A DNA stretch of 11,252 bases from UBA10649 sp044233495 (GCA_044233495.1 JBIIJX010000065.1:1-11252), one strand, 5' to 3'; positions 1-6,673 are shown, counted from the first letter of the stretch. A program made the numbers and translations. The notes: generated from the sequence alone by a model not told the origin.

Positions 1-2013
1 CGTCGCGTGGCGACCGTCATGACACCGGCATTCGTGCGCGGGACCACGCTCGTGAGCGGCCGCCGAATCCCCCGTGAGGTCGCCGCCGCCTACGCGGCCC
101 CCTATCTCTCGGCCGATCGGCGGGCCGCCGTGGGGGACTTCGTGGCGGACATACCGCTCGAGGACGATCACGTCAGCGCAGCCACGCTCGCGACCGTCGC
201 CGATGGTGTGCGCGGCCTGACGCTTCCCGTGCTGCTGCTGTGGGGTCCCGGTGACCCCGTCTTCTCCGATCGGTACCTGCACGACCTCGAGGAGCGCATG
301 CCGCATGCCGAGGTGCATCGGTACGTGGGAGCCAGGCACCTCGTCATCGAGGACGCCCCGGCACTCGTCGAGGATCTCTGGACCTGGATCGGCGACGTTG
401 CCGGTGACCCGGCGGGCGCTGTGTCGGATCCCGCACCGGCCACGACGGCCGAACCACTGTGGTCGGCGCTGGAGCGCTGCGCGGCGGAGGAGCCCGAGTC
501 AGTGGCGATCGCCGAGCCGGTTGACGGCACCTGGCGGGCGATCACCTGGCGTCAGCTCGCGCGGACAGTGCACAGCCTCGCGGCCGGGCTGGCCGACATG
601 GGAGTCCGGCGGGGGGACCGCGTCAGCGTGCTCGTTCCGGTGGGTGCCGATCTCGTCGCCGTCGTCTACGCGTGCTGGCGGATCGGGGCCAGCGTCGTCG
701 TGACGGATGCCGGGCTCGGTGCCCGCGGCATGGTGCGGGCCCTGCGCAGTGCGGCGCCCGATCACGTCGTTGCGATCCCCCGCGGGATCGCGCTCGTCAG
801 GGGAGCTCGAATCGGCCTGCGTGGCCATGTCGTTCCCGTGAGCCGACTTGCGTCGATTGCGCGCAGAGGATCGAACCTCGACCTGCCTGAAGGCCCGGGG
901 CCCGACGACGAGGCACTGGTCGCCTTCACGTCCGGATCCACGGGTCCGGCGAAGGGCGTCGTGTACGCACATCGCCAGGTGCAGGGCACGCGCGACCTGC
1001 TCCTGCGGCACTACCGGCTGTCCTCGGCGGACTCCCTCGTCGCGGCCTTCGCCCCGTGGGCGGTGCTCGGGCCGGCACTGGGCATGGCATCGGCCATCCC
1101 CGACATGGATGTCACCTCGCCGCGCACCCTGACCGCCAGGGCGGTCGCCGATGCCACGCGTCAGGTGGGCGGCACGGTGATGTGGGCGTCCCCTGCCGCG
1201 CTGACCAGCATCCTGCGCACTGCGGTCGACCTCACGGACGGCCAGCTGGCCGACCTCCAGACCCTGCGCCTGGTCATGGGCGCTGGTGCGCCGGTCGATG
1301 CCGCGATCCTCCATGGCGTCCAGCGCCTGATTCCCACCGCGGAGGTGCGCACGCCGTACGGCATGACCGAGGTGCTGCCGGTGTGCGACGTGGCGATCGA
1401 CGACATCGACGCCGCCGGGCCAGGGCCCGGGGTGCTCGTCGGTGCCCCATTGCCCGGAGTCGAACTGTCCATCAGTGCAGTCGACCCCGACGGATGCGCG
1501 ACCGGACCCCTGACTACCGCACCCGGCGTCCTCGGCGAGGTTCTCGTGCGTGCGGCGCATCGGAAGGTGCGCTACGACCGGCTGTGGTCGACGGAGCGTG
1601 CGGCATCGCGCGACCGCGACTGGCATCGCACCGGCGACGTCGGCGTCCTCGACTCGGACGGGCGGCTGTGGGTCGCGGGCCGCCTTGCGCACGTCATCAC
1701 GTCGCCGACCGGGCCGTTGGCGCCGGTTCCGATCGAGCAGGCGGTGCAGCGCGTGGCCGGCGTCGCGCAGGCGGCATGCGTGGGCGTCGGCCCGGTGGGG
1801 ACCCAGCAGATCGTGGTGGTGTGCGTCCTGGACGACCACAGCACCGGGCTCGCCGGTCTACCGCTCGTCGACCAGGTGCGCCACGTCACCGGTGTGAACG
1901 TGGCTGCCGTGCTCCTGCGAGCCTCACTGCCGGTCGACATCCGCCACAACTCCAAGATCGACCGCACAGCTGTCGCAGCATGGGCGTCGGATGTCCTGGC
2001 GGGCCGTCGATGA
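1..2013 (+). CDS. oleBC: OleBC fusion: beta-lactone decarboxylase / beta-lactone synthetase (5' partial)
   Basis: The reading frame is open from the first base, so the true start lies upstream. Residues here are counted from the GTG at position 7. Residues 1-130 are the C-terminal part of an alpha/beta hydrolase: D83 in LLWGPGDPVF fits the catalytic acid and H111 in GARHLVIED the catalytic histidine; the nucleophile region is off the window. A Pro/Ala-rich linker (about 131-150) leads to an AMP-forming adenylation domain. This has the P-loop-like AFTSGSTGPAKG (307-318), YGMTE (451-455), HRTGDVG (540-546) and the late lysine K650 in NSKIDR. In the ole pathway, OleC activates a 2-alkyl-3-hydroxy acid with ATP to form a beta-lactone, and OleB removes CO2 to give a cis-olefin. 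A fused OleBC is known from Micrococcus luteus. The overlap with an OleD-like reductase is the main reason for preferring this over a generic acyl-CoA ligase. The family call is strong; product chain length cannot be read. Confidence 0.85.
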   Translation, partial: RRVATVMTPAFVRGTTLVSGRRIPREVAAAYAAPYLSADRRAAVGDFVADIPLEDDHVSAATLATVADGVRGLTLPVLLLWGPGDPVFSDRYLHDLEERMPHAEVHRYVGARHLVIEDAPALVEDLWTWIGDVAGDPAGAVSDPAPATTAEPLWSALERCAAEEPESVAIAEPVDGTWRAITWRQLARTVHSLAAGLADMGVRRGDRVSVLVPVGADLVAVVYACWRIGASVVVTDAGLGARGMVRALRSAAPDHVVAIPRGIALVRGARIGLRGHVVPVSRLASIARRGSNLDLPEGPGPDDEALVAFTSGSTGPAKGVVYAHRQVQGTRDLLLRHYRLSSADSLVAAFAPWAVLGPALGMASAIPDMDVTSPRTLTARAVADATRQVGGTVMWASPAALTSILRTAVDLTDGQLADLQTLRLVMGAGAPVDAAILHGVQRLIPTAEVRTPYGMTEVLPVCDVAIDDIDAAGPGPGVLVGAPLPGVELSISAVDPDGCATGPLTTAPGVLGEVLVRAAHRKVRYDRLWSTERAASRDRDWHRTGDVGVLDSDGRLWVAGRLAHVITSPTGPLAPVPIEQAVQRVAGVAQAACVGVGPVGTQQIVVVCVLDDHSTGLAGLPLVDQVRHVTGVNVAAVLLRASLPVDIRHNSKIDRTAVAAWASDVLAGRR

Positions 2014-2984
2014 GGATCCTCGTCACGGGAGGACGCGGCATGCTCGGCGCTGCGGTCGTCGCGGAGCTCGGACGTGATCATGAGGTCGTCGCCTTCCAGC
2101 GGCACCCGTCAAGGTCACACGCACGCGAGATCCTGGGCGACATCCGCGATGCGGCAGCCGTTCAGGACGCGATGGCCGGGAGTGACGCCGTGGTTCACCT
2201 TGCCGCGAAGGTCACGATGCACGGCGATCGACGGGAGTTCGAATCCGTCAACGTCCGGGGCACGGCAACTGTGGTCGATGCTGCCCGGCGAGCAGGTGTC
2301 GCTCGCTTCGTCCACATCTCGTCGCCGTCCGTGGCCCATTCGGGAGCCGCGATCATGGGTGCCGGAGCGGAGCCGGCCGACCCTTCTGGTGCGCGCGGCG
2401 ACTACTCGCGCACGAAGGCCGCGGCCGAGCTCATCGCGCTCGCGGCCGATGACGATCGCATGGCCGTGGTGGCCATCCGCCCCCATCTGGTCTGGGGACC
2501 AGGCGACACCCAGCTGGTCGACCGCATCGTGGCACGGGCTCGTGCCGGCCGGCTCTTCCTCCTCGACGGCGGCACGGCGCTGATCGACACCACGTACGTC
2601 GACAACGCCGCCACGGCGATCACACGAGCCGTCGAGGCGTGCGCCGAGCCCGAGGTCCACGGCCGGGCCTTCGTCGTGTCGAATGGCGAGCCACGCACCG
2701 TCGCCGAGCTGCTGTCGCGCATGGCCGATGCGGCCGGGGCTCCCGGGCCGCGTCGGTCGGTGCCCTCGAAGGTCGCGATCGGTGCCGGCCATGCCATCGA
2801 GGCCGGGTGGCGCGCCGCCCGCCGCACGGATGAGCCGATCCTCACAGCCTTCATCGCGGAGCAGCTCGCGACGGCCCACTGGTTCGACCAGCGCCAGACC
2901 CGGGCGGCCCTGCGGTGGCAGCCGAGCGTCACGCTGGAGGAGGGCTTCGCCCGGCTGCGTGCCTGGTACTCGGCTGCCAGCTGA
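2010..2984 (+). CDS. oleD: OleD-like NAD(P)H-dependent 2-alkyl-3-ketoalkanoate reductase
   Basis: This 324-residue protein is an extended short-chain dehydrogenase of the epimerase / 3-beta-hydroxysteroid dehydrogenase type. The N-terminal Rossmann motif is TGGRGMLG (residues 6-13). D60 and VVHLAA (61-66) follow as the usual DAVVHLAA strand, then HISSPSV (102-108) with the catalytic serine region, and Y132-x3-K136 in YSRTK. RPHLVWGPGD (157-166) and TTYVDNAA (194-201) are also typical of the family. In olefin synthesis OleD reduces the beta-keto acid made by OleA to the beta-hydroxy acid used by OleC. The ATG overlaps the TGA of oleBC in an ATGA arrangement, and the ribosome-binding site ahead of it is weak, so translation is probably coupled. 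Without the ole context the sequence alone would only support 'NAD-dependent epimerase/dehydratase'. Confidence 0.85.
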   Translation: MRILVTGGRGMLGAAVVAELGRDHEVVAFQRHPSRSHAREILGDIRDAAAVQDAMAGSDAVVHLAAKVTMHGDRREFESVNVRGTATVVDAARRAGVARFVHISSPSVAHSGAAIMGAGAEPADPSGARGDYSRTKAAAELIALAADDDRMAVVAIRPHLVWGPGDTQLVDRIVARARAGRLFLLDGGTALIDTTYVDNAATAITRAVEACAEPEVHGRAFVVSNGEPRTVAELLSRMADAAGAPGPRRSVPSKVAIGAGHAIEAGWRAARRTDEPILTAFIAEQLATAHWFDQRQTRAALRWQPSVTLEEGFARLRAWYSAAS

Positions 2985-3058
2985 GCCGTCGAGGTCGTGC
3001 CTGGCACTGAGGTCGAACGTCCGTCGAGCATGCATCCCGGGTCGCGATCGCACAGCGA

Positions 3059-3092
3059 AGGGCCCCCCGATGTATGAGATCGAGGGGCCCCT
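3059..3092 (+). terminator. GC-rich hairpin terminator after oleD
   Basis: The arm AGGG-CCCC-CC-GAT (3059-3071) pairs with ATCGAGGGGCCCCT (3079-3092), allowing one bulged C and one C-A mismatch, around a small loop. It lies 75 bases after the oleD stop. There is no T-run, as is usual for actinobacterial terminators. It could also stop transcription arriving from the minus-strand hydrolase gene. Confidence 0.7.
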
Positions 3093-3175
3093 CCGGCGTG
3101 CATCGCGGTCGACCCGCCAGCACTCGGGTTCGGTGGTCACCTTGCGATGGCCATCGACCGACCGTGCTCCACGCC

Positions 3176-3193
3176 CCGCACTTGTGGGTGCGG
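3176..3193 (-). terminator. Small hairpin after the hydrolase gene, possible terminator
   Basis: CCGCAC (3176-3181) and GTGCGG (3188-3193) form a perfect 6-bp stem with a 6-base loop, 23 bases past the stop codon of the minus-strand hydrolase. The stem is short and has no T-run, so this is only a candidate. Nothing else is evident in 2985-3216 apart from the hairpin at 3059-3092. Confidence 0.35.
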
Positions 3194-3216
3194 TGGGAGA
3201 GTTCTACTGCAGCTGG

Positions 3217-4101
3217 TCAGCGCGTCGCAGGATTTTCGCGGAATTCCGCTGCGGTGCCCGTCGAGGACCGGCCCTGCAGGAAGTCCACGACCAGGGTGTT
3301 GAAGGCCGATGCGTGCTCGATCTGCGTCCAGTGACCGCATCTGCCGAATATGTGCGCCTGCGCGTCGTCGATCAGGTCGAGCAGCGCGACGGCATTGGAG
3401 ACGGGGATGATCTGGTCGTCCCGACCGTGGACGATCAGGGTGGGGCTGCGGATCCCCGCGATGTCGTCCGGCCGATGGGTGATGGCATCGAGTGCCTGCT
3501 GGCGGGGCGCGGGGAACATCGCCGCGAACGCCTCCTGCACGCCGGGTCGCGTACTGGCCTGGTACCGCAGCTCTGCGAGGTCCGGCCCGACCAGGGAGCG
3601 GTCGTAGGCGAAGATCCCGAGCAGCTCGGCCATGGCCTCCACCGAGGGCTCGTAGCCCCAGACGGCCTCCAGGCCCGGCGTGATGGTGAAGGGCACACCG
3701 GTGGCGCCCATCAGCACCAGTCCGGCGACCCGATCCGGGTGGGTGATGGCCAGTGACAGGGCCAGTGACCCCCCGAAGGAGTTTCCGGCCACGTGGCACT
3801 GCTGGACGTCGAGGGCGTCCATGACGGCCACCGCGTGCGCCGTCCACTGTGTCAGGTCGTATCGGATGCCCGGTGGACGCTCGGTGTACCCGAAACCGAC
3901 GATGTCCGGGGCGATGACGCGAAAGTGCTCGGCCAGGGCCGGGATGGTGAGCCGCCAGTTGGCCCACGCACTGACCCCGGGACCGGAGCCGTGGAGCAGC
4001 AGGACGTCGGGGCCGCTGCCGGCGAGGTGGACGTTGGTCGCGATCCCGCCGGCGTCGATAGTGGCGCCGATCTCGGGCGACTCTGCGGGGACTGCGGTCA
4101 C
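3217..4101 (-). CDS. Alpha/beta hydrolase, 2-hydroxymuconic semialdehyde hydrolase (DmpD/XylF/MhpC) type
   Basis: The protein resembles the meta-cleavage-product C-C hydrolases very closely, with long stretches recognisable from Pseudomonas DmpD. Numbering below is from the longer GTG start at 4119. The oxyanion segment is HGSGPG (43-48), followed by AWANWRL (51-57). The nucleophile elbow is GNSFGG with S114, the acid is D235 in HGRDDQIIP, and the base is H263 in GRCGHWTQIEHA. ELRYQAS and MFPAPRQ are further DmpD-like blocks. These enzymes cleave ring-fission products such as 2-hydroxymuconate semialdehyde in the cytosol. I prefer the GTG at 4101 (294 residues): it gives an N-terminal length like DmpD and sits 6 bases after GACAAT. 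The GTG at 4119 (300 residues) remains possible. No ring-cleavage dioxygenase or other catabolic gene is in the window, so the substrate is open. Confidence 0.87.
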   Translation of the reverse strand: MTAVPAESPEIGATIDAGGIATNVHLAGSGPDVLLLHGSGPGVSAWANWRLTIPALAEHFRVIAPDIVGFGYTERPPGIRYDLTQWTAHAVAVMDALDVQQCHVAGNSFGGSLALSLAITHPDRVAGLVLMGATGVPFTITPGLEAVWGYEPSVEAMAELLGIFAYDRSLVGPDLAELRYQASTRPGVQEAFAAMFPAPRQQALDAITHRPDDIAGIRSPTLIVHGRDDQIIPVSNAVALLDLIDDAQAHIFGRCGHWTQIEHASAFNTLVVDFLQGRSSTGTAAEFRENPATR

Positions 4102-4107
4102 GGCAGC

Positions 4108-4113
4108 ATTGTC
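4108..4113 (-). promoter_or_regulatory. Candidate -10 (GACAAT) for a leaderless hydrolase mRNA
   Basis: On the minus strand GACAAT is followed by six bases and then GTG (4101). This is the same geometry seen before several other genes here. The first base is not the usual T and there is no clear -35, so support is mainly positional. Confidence 0.4.
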
Positions 4114-4131
4114 GTGCACAGGCCCGGCGAT

Positions 4132-4147
4132 CCGGACTTCGGTCCGG
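4132..4147. promoter_or_regulatory. Perfect inverted repeat with TTCG centre in a divergent promoter region
   Basis: CCGGAC-TTCG-GTCCGG is a perfect 6-bp inverted repeat with a 4-base centre, between the hydrolase and lipoprotein genes. It covers the -35 region of the candidate lipoprotein promoter and lies about 20 bases upstream of the candidate hydrolase -10. That position suits an operator for a dimeric regulator. If transcribed on the plus strand it would form a very stable C(UUCG)G tetraloop hairpin instead. Confidence 0.45.
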
Positions 4148-4159
4148 TGGAGCGCCCCC

Positions 4160-4165
4160 TAGGCT
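4160..4165 (+). promoter_or_regulatory. Candidate -10 (TAGGCT) for the lipoprotein-tgt operon
   Basis: TAGGCT fits the actinobacterial TANNNT -10 pattern. It ends exactly 6 bases before the ATG at 4172, which predicts a start of transcription at or next to the start codon. No convincing -35 is visible 16-18 bases upstream. Confidence 0.6.
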
Positions 4166-4171
4166 CGGGGG

Positions 4172-4684
4172 ATGATCATGCGACGCTGGGCGGTGCTGGT
4201 CGCGGGCGCCCTGATGGTCGCCGGCTGCGGGTCCGACTCCGCGACATCGCAGGCCTCGGGGGAGGCTGCCGGGGGACTGTCCGCAGAGGCGCTCATCACG
4301 TACCAGTTCCTGGACTCGTCCGTGCCACCCCAGTACCACCGCAGCTATGAGCTCACCATCACTGCCAAGGAGTCGCGGATCATCGTCGACAGCTACGGCG
4401 ACATCCTCGCTGACGAGAAGGTCCCCACGGACCCGGCGGTCTGGAGCACGCTGGGCTCCACCGTCGACCAGATCTCCTCGCTCGAGGCGGTGTCCTCGGA
4501 GCAGGGCTGCACCGGCGGCACCGCCACCTCCGTGGCGGTGATCGAGGGCGACGATGTGCTCGCCGATCTGATGCTTGACGAGTGCGCAGGCACGAATGCC
4601 GAAGCGTCCGAGGCGGTCGATGCGTGGATTGCTCCTGCGCGTGCCCAGTTCCCGGCCATGGACGTGCTGGCGCCGGAGGGCTGA
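4172..4684 (+). CDS. Putative secreted lipoprotein of unknown function
   Basis: The 170-residue protein starts with a lipoprotein signal peptide: R4-R5, a hydrophobic stretch (6-17) and the lipobox VAGC with lipidated C19. A Ser/Gly/Ala-rich linker (20-36) follows, typical of an exposed tether. The mature domain (about 37-165) has two further cysteines, C113 and C138, which could form a disulfide outside the membrane. I do not recognise the domain. The ATG at 4172 is chosen because of its spacing from TAGGCT; the ATG at 4178 would give a shorter but equally functional signal. The stop overlaps the start of tgt (TGATG), and GGAGGG at 4675-4680 within its last codons acts as the tgt ribosome-binding site, so the two genes are probably co-translated. 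A link between this protein and tRNA modification is not evident. Confidence 0.75.
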   Translation: MIMRRWAVLVAGALMVAGCGSDSATSQASGEAAGGLSAEALITYQFLDSSVPPQYHRSYELTITAKESRIIVDSYGDILADEKVPTDPAVWSTLGSTVDQISSLEAVSSEQGCTGGTATSVAVIEGDDVLADLMLDECAGTNAEASEAVDAWIAPARAQFPAMDVLAPEG

Positions 4685-5889
4685 TGAACGGTTTCGCCTT
4701 CGCTGTCGAGCACCGGCTCGACGGCAGGCTCGGCCGCGCGGGCGTGATCTCCACTCCGCACGGGGAGATCCGCACGCCTGCCTTCACCCCGGGGGGCACG
4801 AAGGCGACTGTCAAAGCGGTGCTGCCTGAGGCGATGCGCGACCTCGGGGCCCAGGTGATCCTGGCCAACGCCTATCACCTGTACCTGCAGCCCGGCGCCG
4901 ACATCGTCGAGGAGGCCGGGGGACTGGCGGCGTTCATGGGCTGGCATGGCCCCACCATCACCGACAGCGGTGGCTTCCAGGTGCTGTCCCTCGGGGTCGG
5001 GTTCAAGAAGATCCTGGCCATGGAGGTCAGCACCCGCAGGTCGGACGACGTCATCGCCGCCGGCAAGGACCGCCTGGCCCACGTGGACGACGACGGCGTC
5101 ACGTTCAAGTCGCACATCGACGGCACCATGCACCGCTTCACGCCCGAGGTCTCCATGCAGGTCCAGCACAGCCTCGGCGCAGACATCATCTTCGCCTTCG
5201 ACGAGTGCACGACCCTGCTGAACACCCGTGAGTACCAGGAGATGTCCGTGGTTCGCACGCAGTCCTGGGCCGAGCGCTGCGTCGTCGAGCACCGGCGACT
5301 CACCTCGGAGCGCGCCGCGCATCCGTACCAGGCGCTGTTCGCGGTGGTGCAGGGTGCGCAGTACGAGGATCTCAGACGACGCTCGGCTCATGACCTCGCC
5401 GAACTCGAGGTCGACGGGTTCGGTATCGGCGGGGCGCTGGAGAAGGAGCATCTCGGCACCATCGTGCGATGGGTGTGCGAGGAGCTGCCGGAGCTCAAGC
5501 CCCGTCACCTTCTCGGTATCGGCGAGCCGGAGGATGTGTTCGCCGCCGTTGAGAACGGCGCCGACACGTTCGACTGCGTCGCGCCTTCACGGAATGCGCG
5601 AAATGGCACGGTGTACCACTCGGTCAGGCGATTCCATCTCACCAATGGGTCATACCGCCGTGACTTCTCACCGATCGACGAGTCATGCGACTGCTACACC
5701 TGCCGTCACTACACGCGTGCCTACCTGCACCACCTGTTCAAGGCGAAGGAGATGCTGGCGTCGACGCTGGCGACCATCCACAACGAGCGTCACATCATCC
5801 GACTCATCGACCGCGTCAGGGAGAGCATTCGCACCGACTCGTTCGACGACCTGCGTCGCGAGGTGCTCGGGCGTGACCGACCGGCCTAA
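4684..5889 (+). CDS. tgt: Queuine/preQ1 tRNA-guanine transglycosylase
   Basis: Tgt swaps guanine at wobble position 34 of GUN-anticodon tRNAs (Asp, Asn, His, Tyr) for preQ1 or queuine in the cytosol. At 401 residues it is slightly longer than E. coli Tgt. Visible family blocks are TPAFTPGGTKATVK (31-44), LANAYHLYLQPG (60-71), DSGGFQV with D94, VVQGAQYEDLR (221-231), GFGIGG (245-250) and DTFDCVAPSRNARNG (294-308) with nucleophile D297. The zinc site C335-x-C337-x2-C340 plus H366 keeps the spacing of the E. coli site, as does the D94/D297 pair approximately. All key residues are present, so it should be active. The ATG overlaps the lipoprotein stop by one base. Facing it, with overlapping stop codons, is a YhhQ-type precursor transporter gene. 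No preQ0/preQ1 or Q synthesis gene is in the window. Confidence 0.96.
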   Translation: MNGFAFAVEHRLDGRLGRAGVISTPHGEIRTPAFTPGGTKATVKAVLPEAMRDLGAQVILANAYHLYLQPGADIVEEAGGLAAFMGWHGPTITDSGGFQVLSLGVGFKKILAMEVSTRRSDDVIAAGKDRLAHVDDDGVTFKSHIDGTMHRFTPEVSMQVQHSLGADIIFAFDECTTLLNTREYQEMSVVRTQSWAERCVVEHRRLTSERAAHPYQALFAVVQGAQYEDLRRRSAHDLAELEVDGFGIGGALEKEHLGTIVRWVCEELPELKPRHLLGIGEPEDVFAAVENGADTFDCVAPSRNARNGTVYHSVRRFHLTNGSYRRDFSPIDESCDCYTCRHYTRAYLHHLFKAKEMLASTLATIHNERHIIRLIDRVRESIRTDSFDDLRREVLGRDRPA

Positions 5890-5906
5890 GCGATGGCGTA
5901 GGTCGG
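5881..5906. terminator. Hairpin spanning the overlapping stops of tgt and yhhQ
   Basis: CCGGCCTA (5881-5888) pairs with TAGGTCGG (5899-5906) as an 8-bp stem with one G-U pair in the tgt transcript, around a 10-base loop. In the opposite transcript that pair becomes A-C. Both stop codons fall in its left arm, so one compact element might serve as a shared terminator. There is no T-run and the stem is modest. Confidence 0.35.
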
Positions 5907-6578
5907 CTCCCGTCGCTTCACGGCGGCGATGACGCGGTAGGTGACTGGAAGCAGCAGGGCCTCGACGCCCACCTTGTAGGCGAAACCCACTGCGAAGTAG
6001 TTCAGGAAGTCACCGAAGGCCAGGCCGAAGGCGAGCCCGTAGATGGTGCAGAAGACGAGTGTGTCGACGAACTCCCCGGCGACGGTCGACGACATGAGTC
6101 GAAGCCACAGGCGCCCCTCCAATGTGCGCTGCTTGAGCCGCACCAGCACGTAAGCGTTGACGAGCTGCCCGCTCAGGAAGCCCAGGATGCTGGCGAGGAC
6201 GATCGCCGGCACGAAGCCGAGGACGGCCTCGAAGGCGGTCTGGTTCTCCCAGAATTCCGCCGGGGGAGCGAGCTGGATCACCCAGAGGGTGAGGGCGGCG
6301 AGGATGGACATGGCGAACGCCAGCACGATGGCGCGGCGCGCGGCCCGGAATCCGTACACCTCGCTCAGCACGTCGCCGATGATGTACGTCAGCGGGAAGA
6401 GGATCGCCCCACCGTCGAACGTCAGCGGCCCCAGTGCGATGAACTTCGTCGCGCCGATGTTCGAAAGCAGCAGGAGGGCCACGAAGACGGCGACGACGTA
6501 CGGGTAGATCCCCGCGCCGGTGATGGCGAAGTGAGGCCCTCCGCGAAGGCCGGCATCGGTGTCGTGTCTGTCGTTCAT
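5886..6578 (-). CDS. yhhQ: YhhQ-family queuosine precursor transporter (VUT family, DUF165)
   Basis: The 230-residue protein is an integral membrane protein with about six hydrophobic helices (near 25-45, 53-72, 82-101, 119-140, 165-186 and 192-213). It carries the family block LTFDGGAILFPLTYIIGDV (52-70) followed by LSEVYGFRAARR, then FLSGQLVNAY (134-143) and SSTVAGEFVDT (163-173). E. coli YhhQ imports preQ0/preQ1; related proteins may also take queuine. Its convergent position to tgt, with overlapping stop codons, supports a role in queuosine salvage. The ATG at 6578 lies only 4 bases after the end of tRNA-Arg and has no ribosome-binding site of its own. I see no alternative ATG or GTG before the first helix. 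The gene is therefore probably transcribed together with the tRNA. Confidence 0.92.
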   Translation of the reverse strand: MNDRHDTDAGLRGGPHFAITGAGIYPYVVAVFVALLLLSNIGATKFIALGPLTFDGGAILFPLTYIIGDVLSEVYGFRAARRAIVLAFAMSILAALTLWVIQLAPPAEFWENQTAFEAVLGFVPAIVLASILGFLSGQLVNAYVLVRLKQRTLEGRLWLRLMSSTVAGEFVDTLVFCTIYGLAFGLAFGDFLNYFAVGFAYKVGVEALLLPVTYRVIAAVKRREPTYAIA

Positions 6579-6582
6579 GAAG

Positions 6583-6655
6583 CGCCCCCGGCAGGATTCG
6601 AACCTGCGACCTTCGGTACCGGAAACCGGCGCTCTATCCCCTGAGCTACGGGGGC
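6583..6655 (-). tRNA. tRNA-Arg (anticodon CCG)
   Basis: The 73-base cloverleaf folds fully. It has acceptor GCCCCCG/CGGGGGC with discriminator G, D stem GCTC/GAGC with an 8-base loop, anticodon loop TTCCGGT (CCG, reading CGG), a 5-base variable loop, and T arm GCAGG-TTCGAAT-CCTGC. C35 agrees with arginine identity. Position 27-43 of the anticodon stem is a C-A mismatch. CCA is not encoded: the next bases are CTTC and then the yhhQ ATG, so CCA must be added after processing. Confidence 0.96.
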
Positions 6656-6667
6656 TCGGGACGTGTC

Positions 6668-6673
6668 AGGCTA
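6668..6673 (-). promoter_or_regulatory. Candidate -10 (TAGCCT) for tRNA-Arg and yhhQ
   Basis: On the minus strand TAGCCT fits TANNNT and ends 12 bases before the tRNA 5' end, so the tRNA leader would be about 5 bases. Upstream, an inverted repeat CCTGCC/GGCAGG (6682-6703) occupies the spacer and -35 area; its role is unknown. No second promoter fits between the tRNA and yhhQ. Confidence 0.55.

Noticed and set aside
499..1839. Long minus-strand open frame (446 codons) opposite oleBC
   Set aside because: It is the antisense shadow of a high-GC coding region, rich in His, Arg, Gly and Asp with no recognisable fold; the plus-strand adenylation motifs are clear.
3137..4339. Minus-strand frame of 400 codons overlapping the hydrolase in another frame
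   Set aside because: Arg/Gly/His-rich shadow; the DmpD-like frame has all catalytic motifs in order.
4393..5508. Minus-strand open frame (371 codons) opposite the lipoprotein and tgt
   Set aside because: It crosses two well-supported plus-strand genes and shows no domain of its own.
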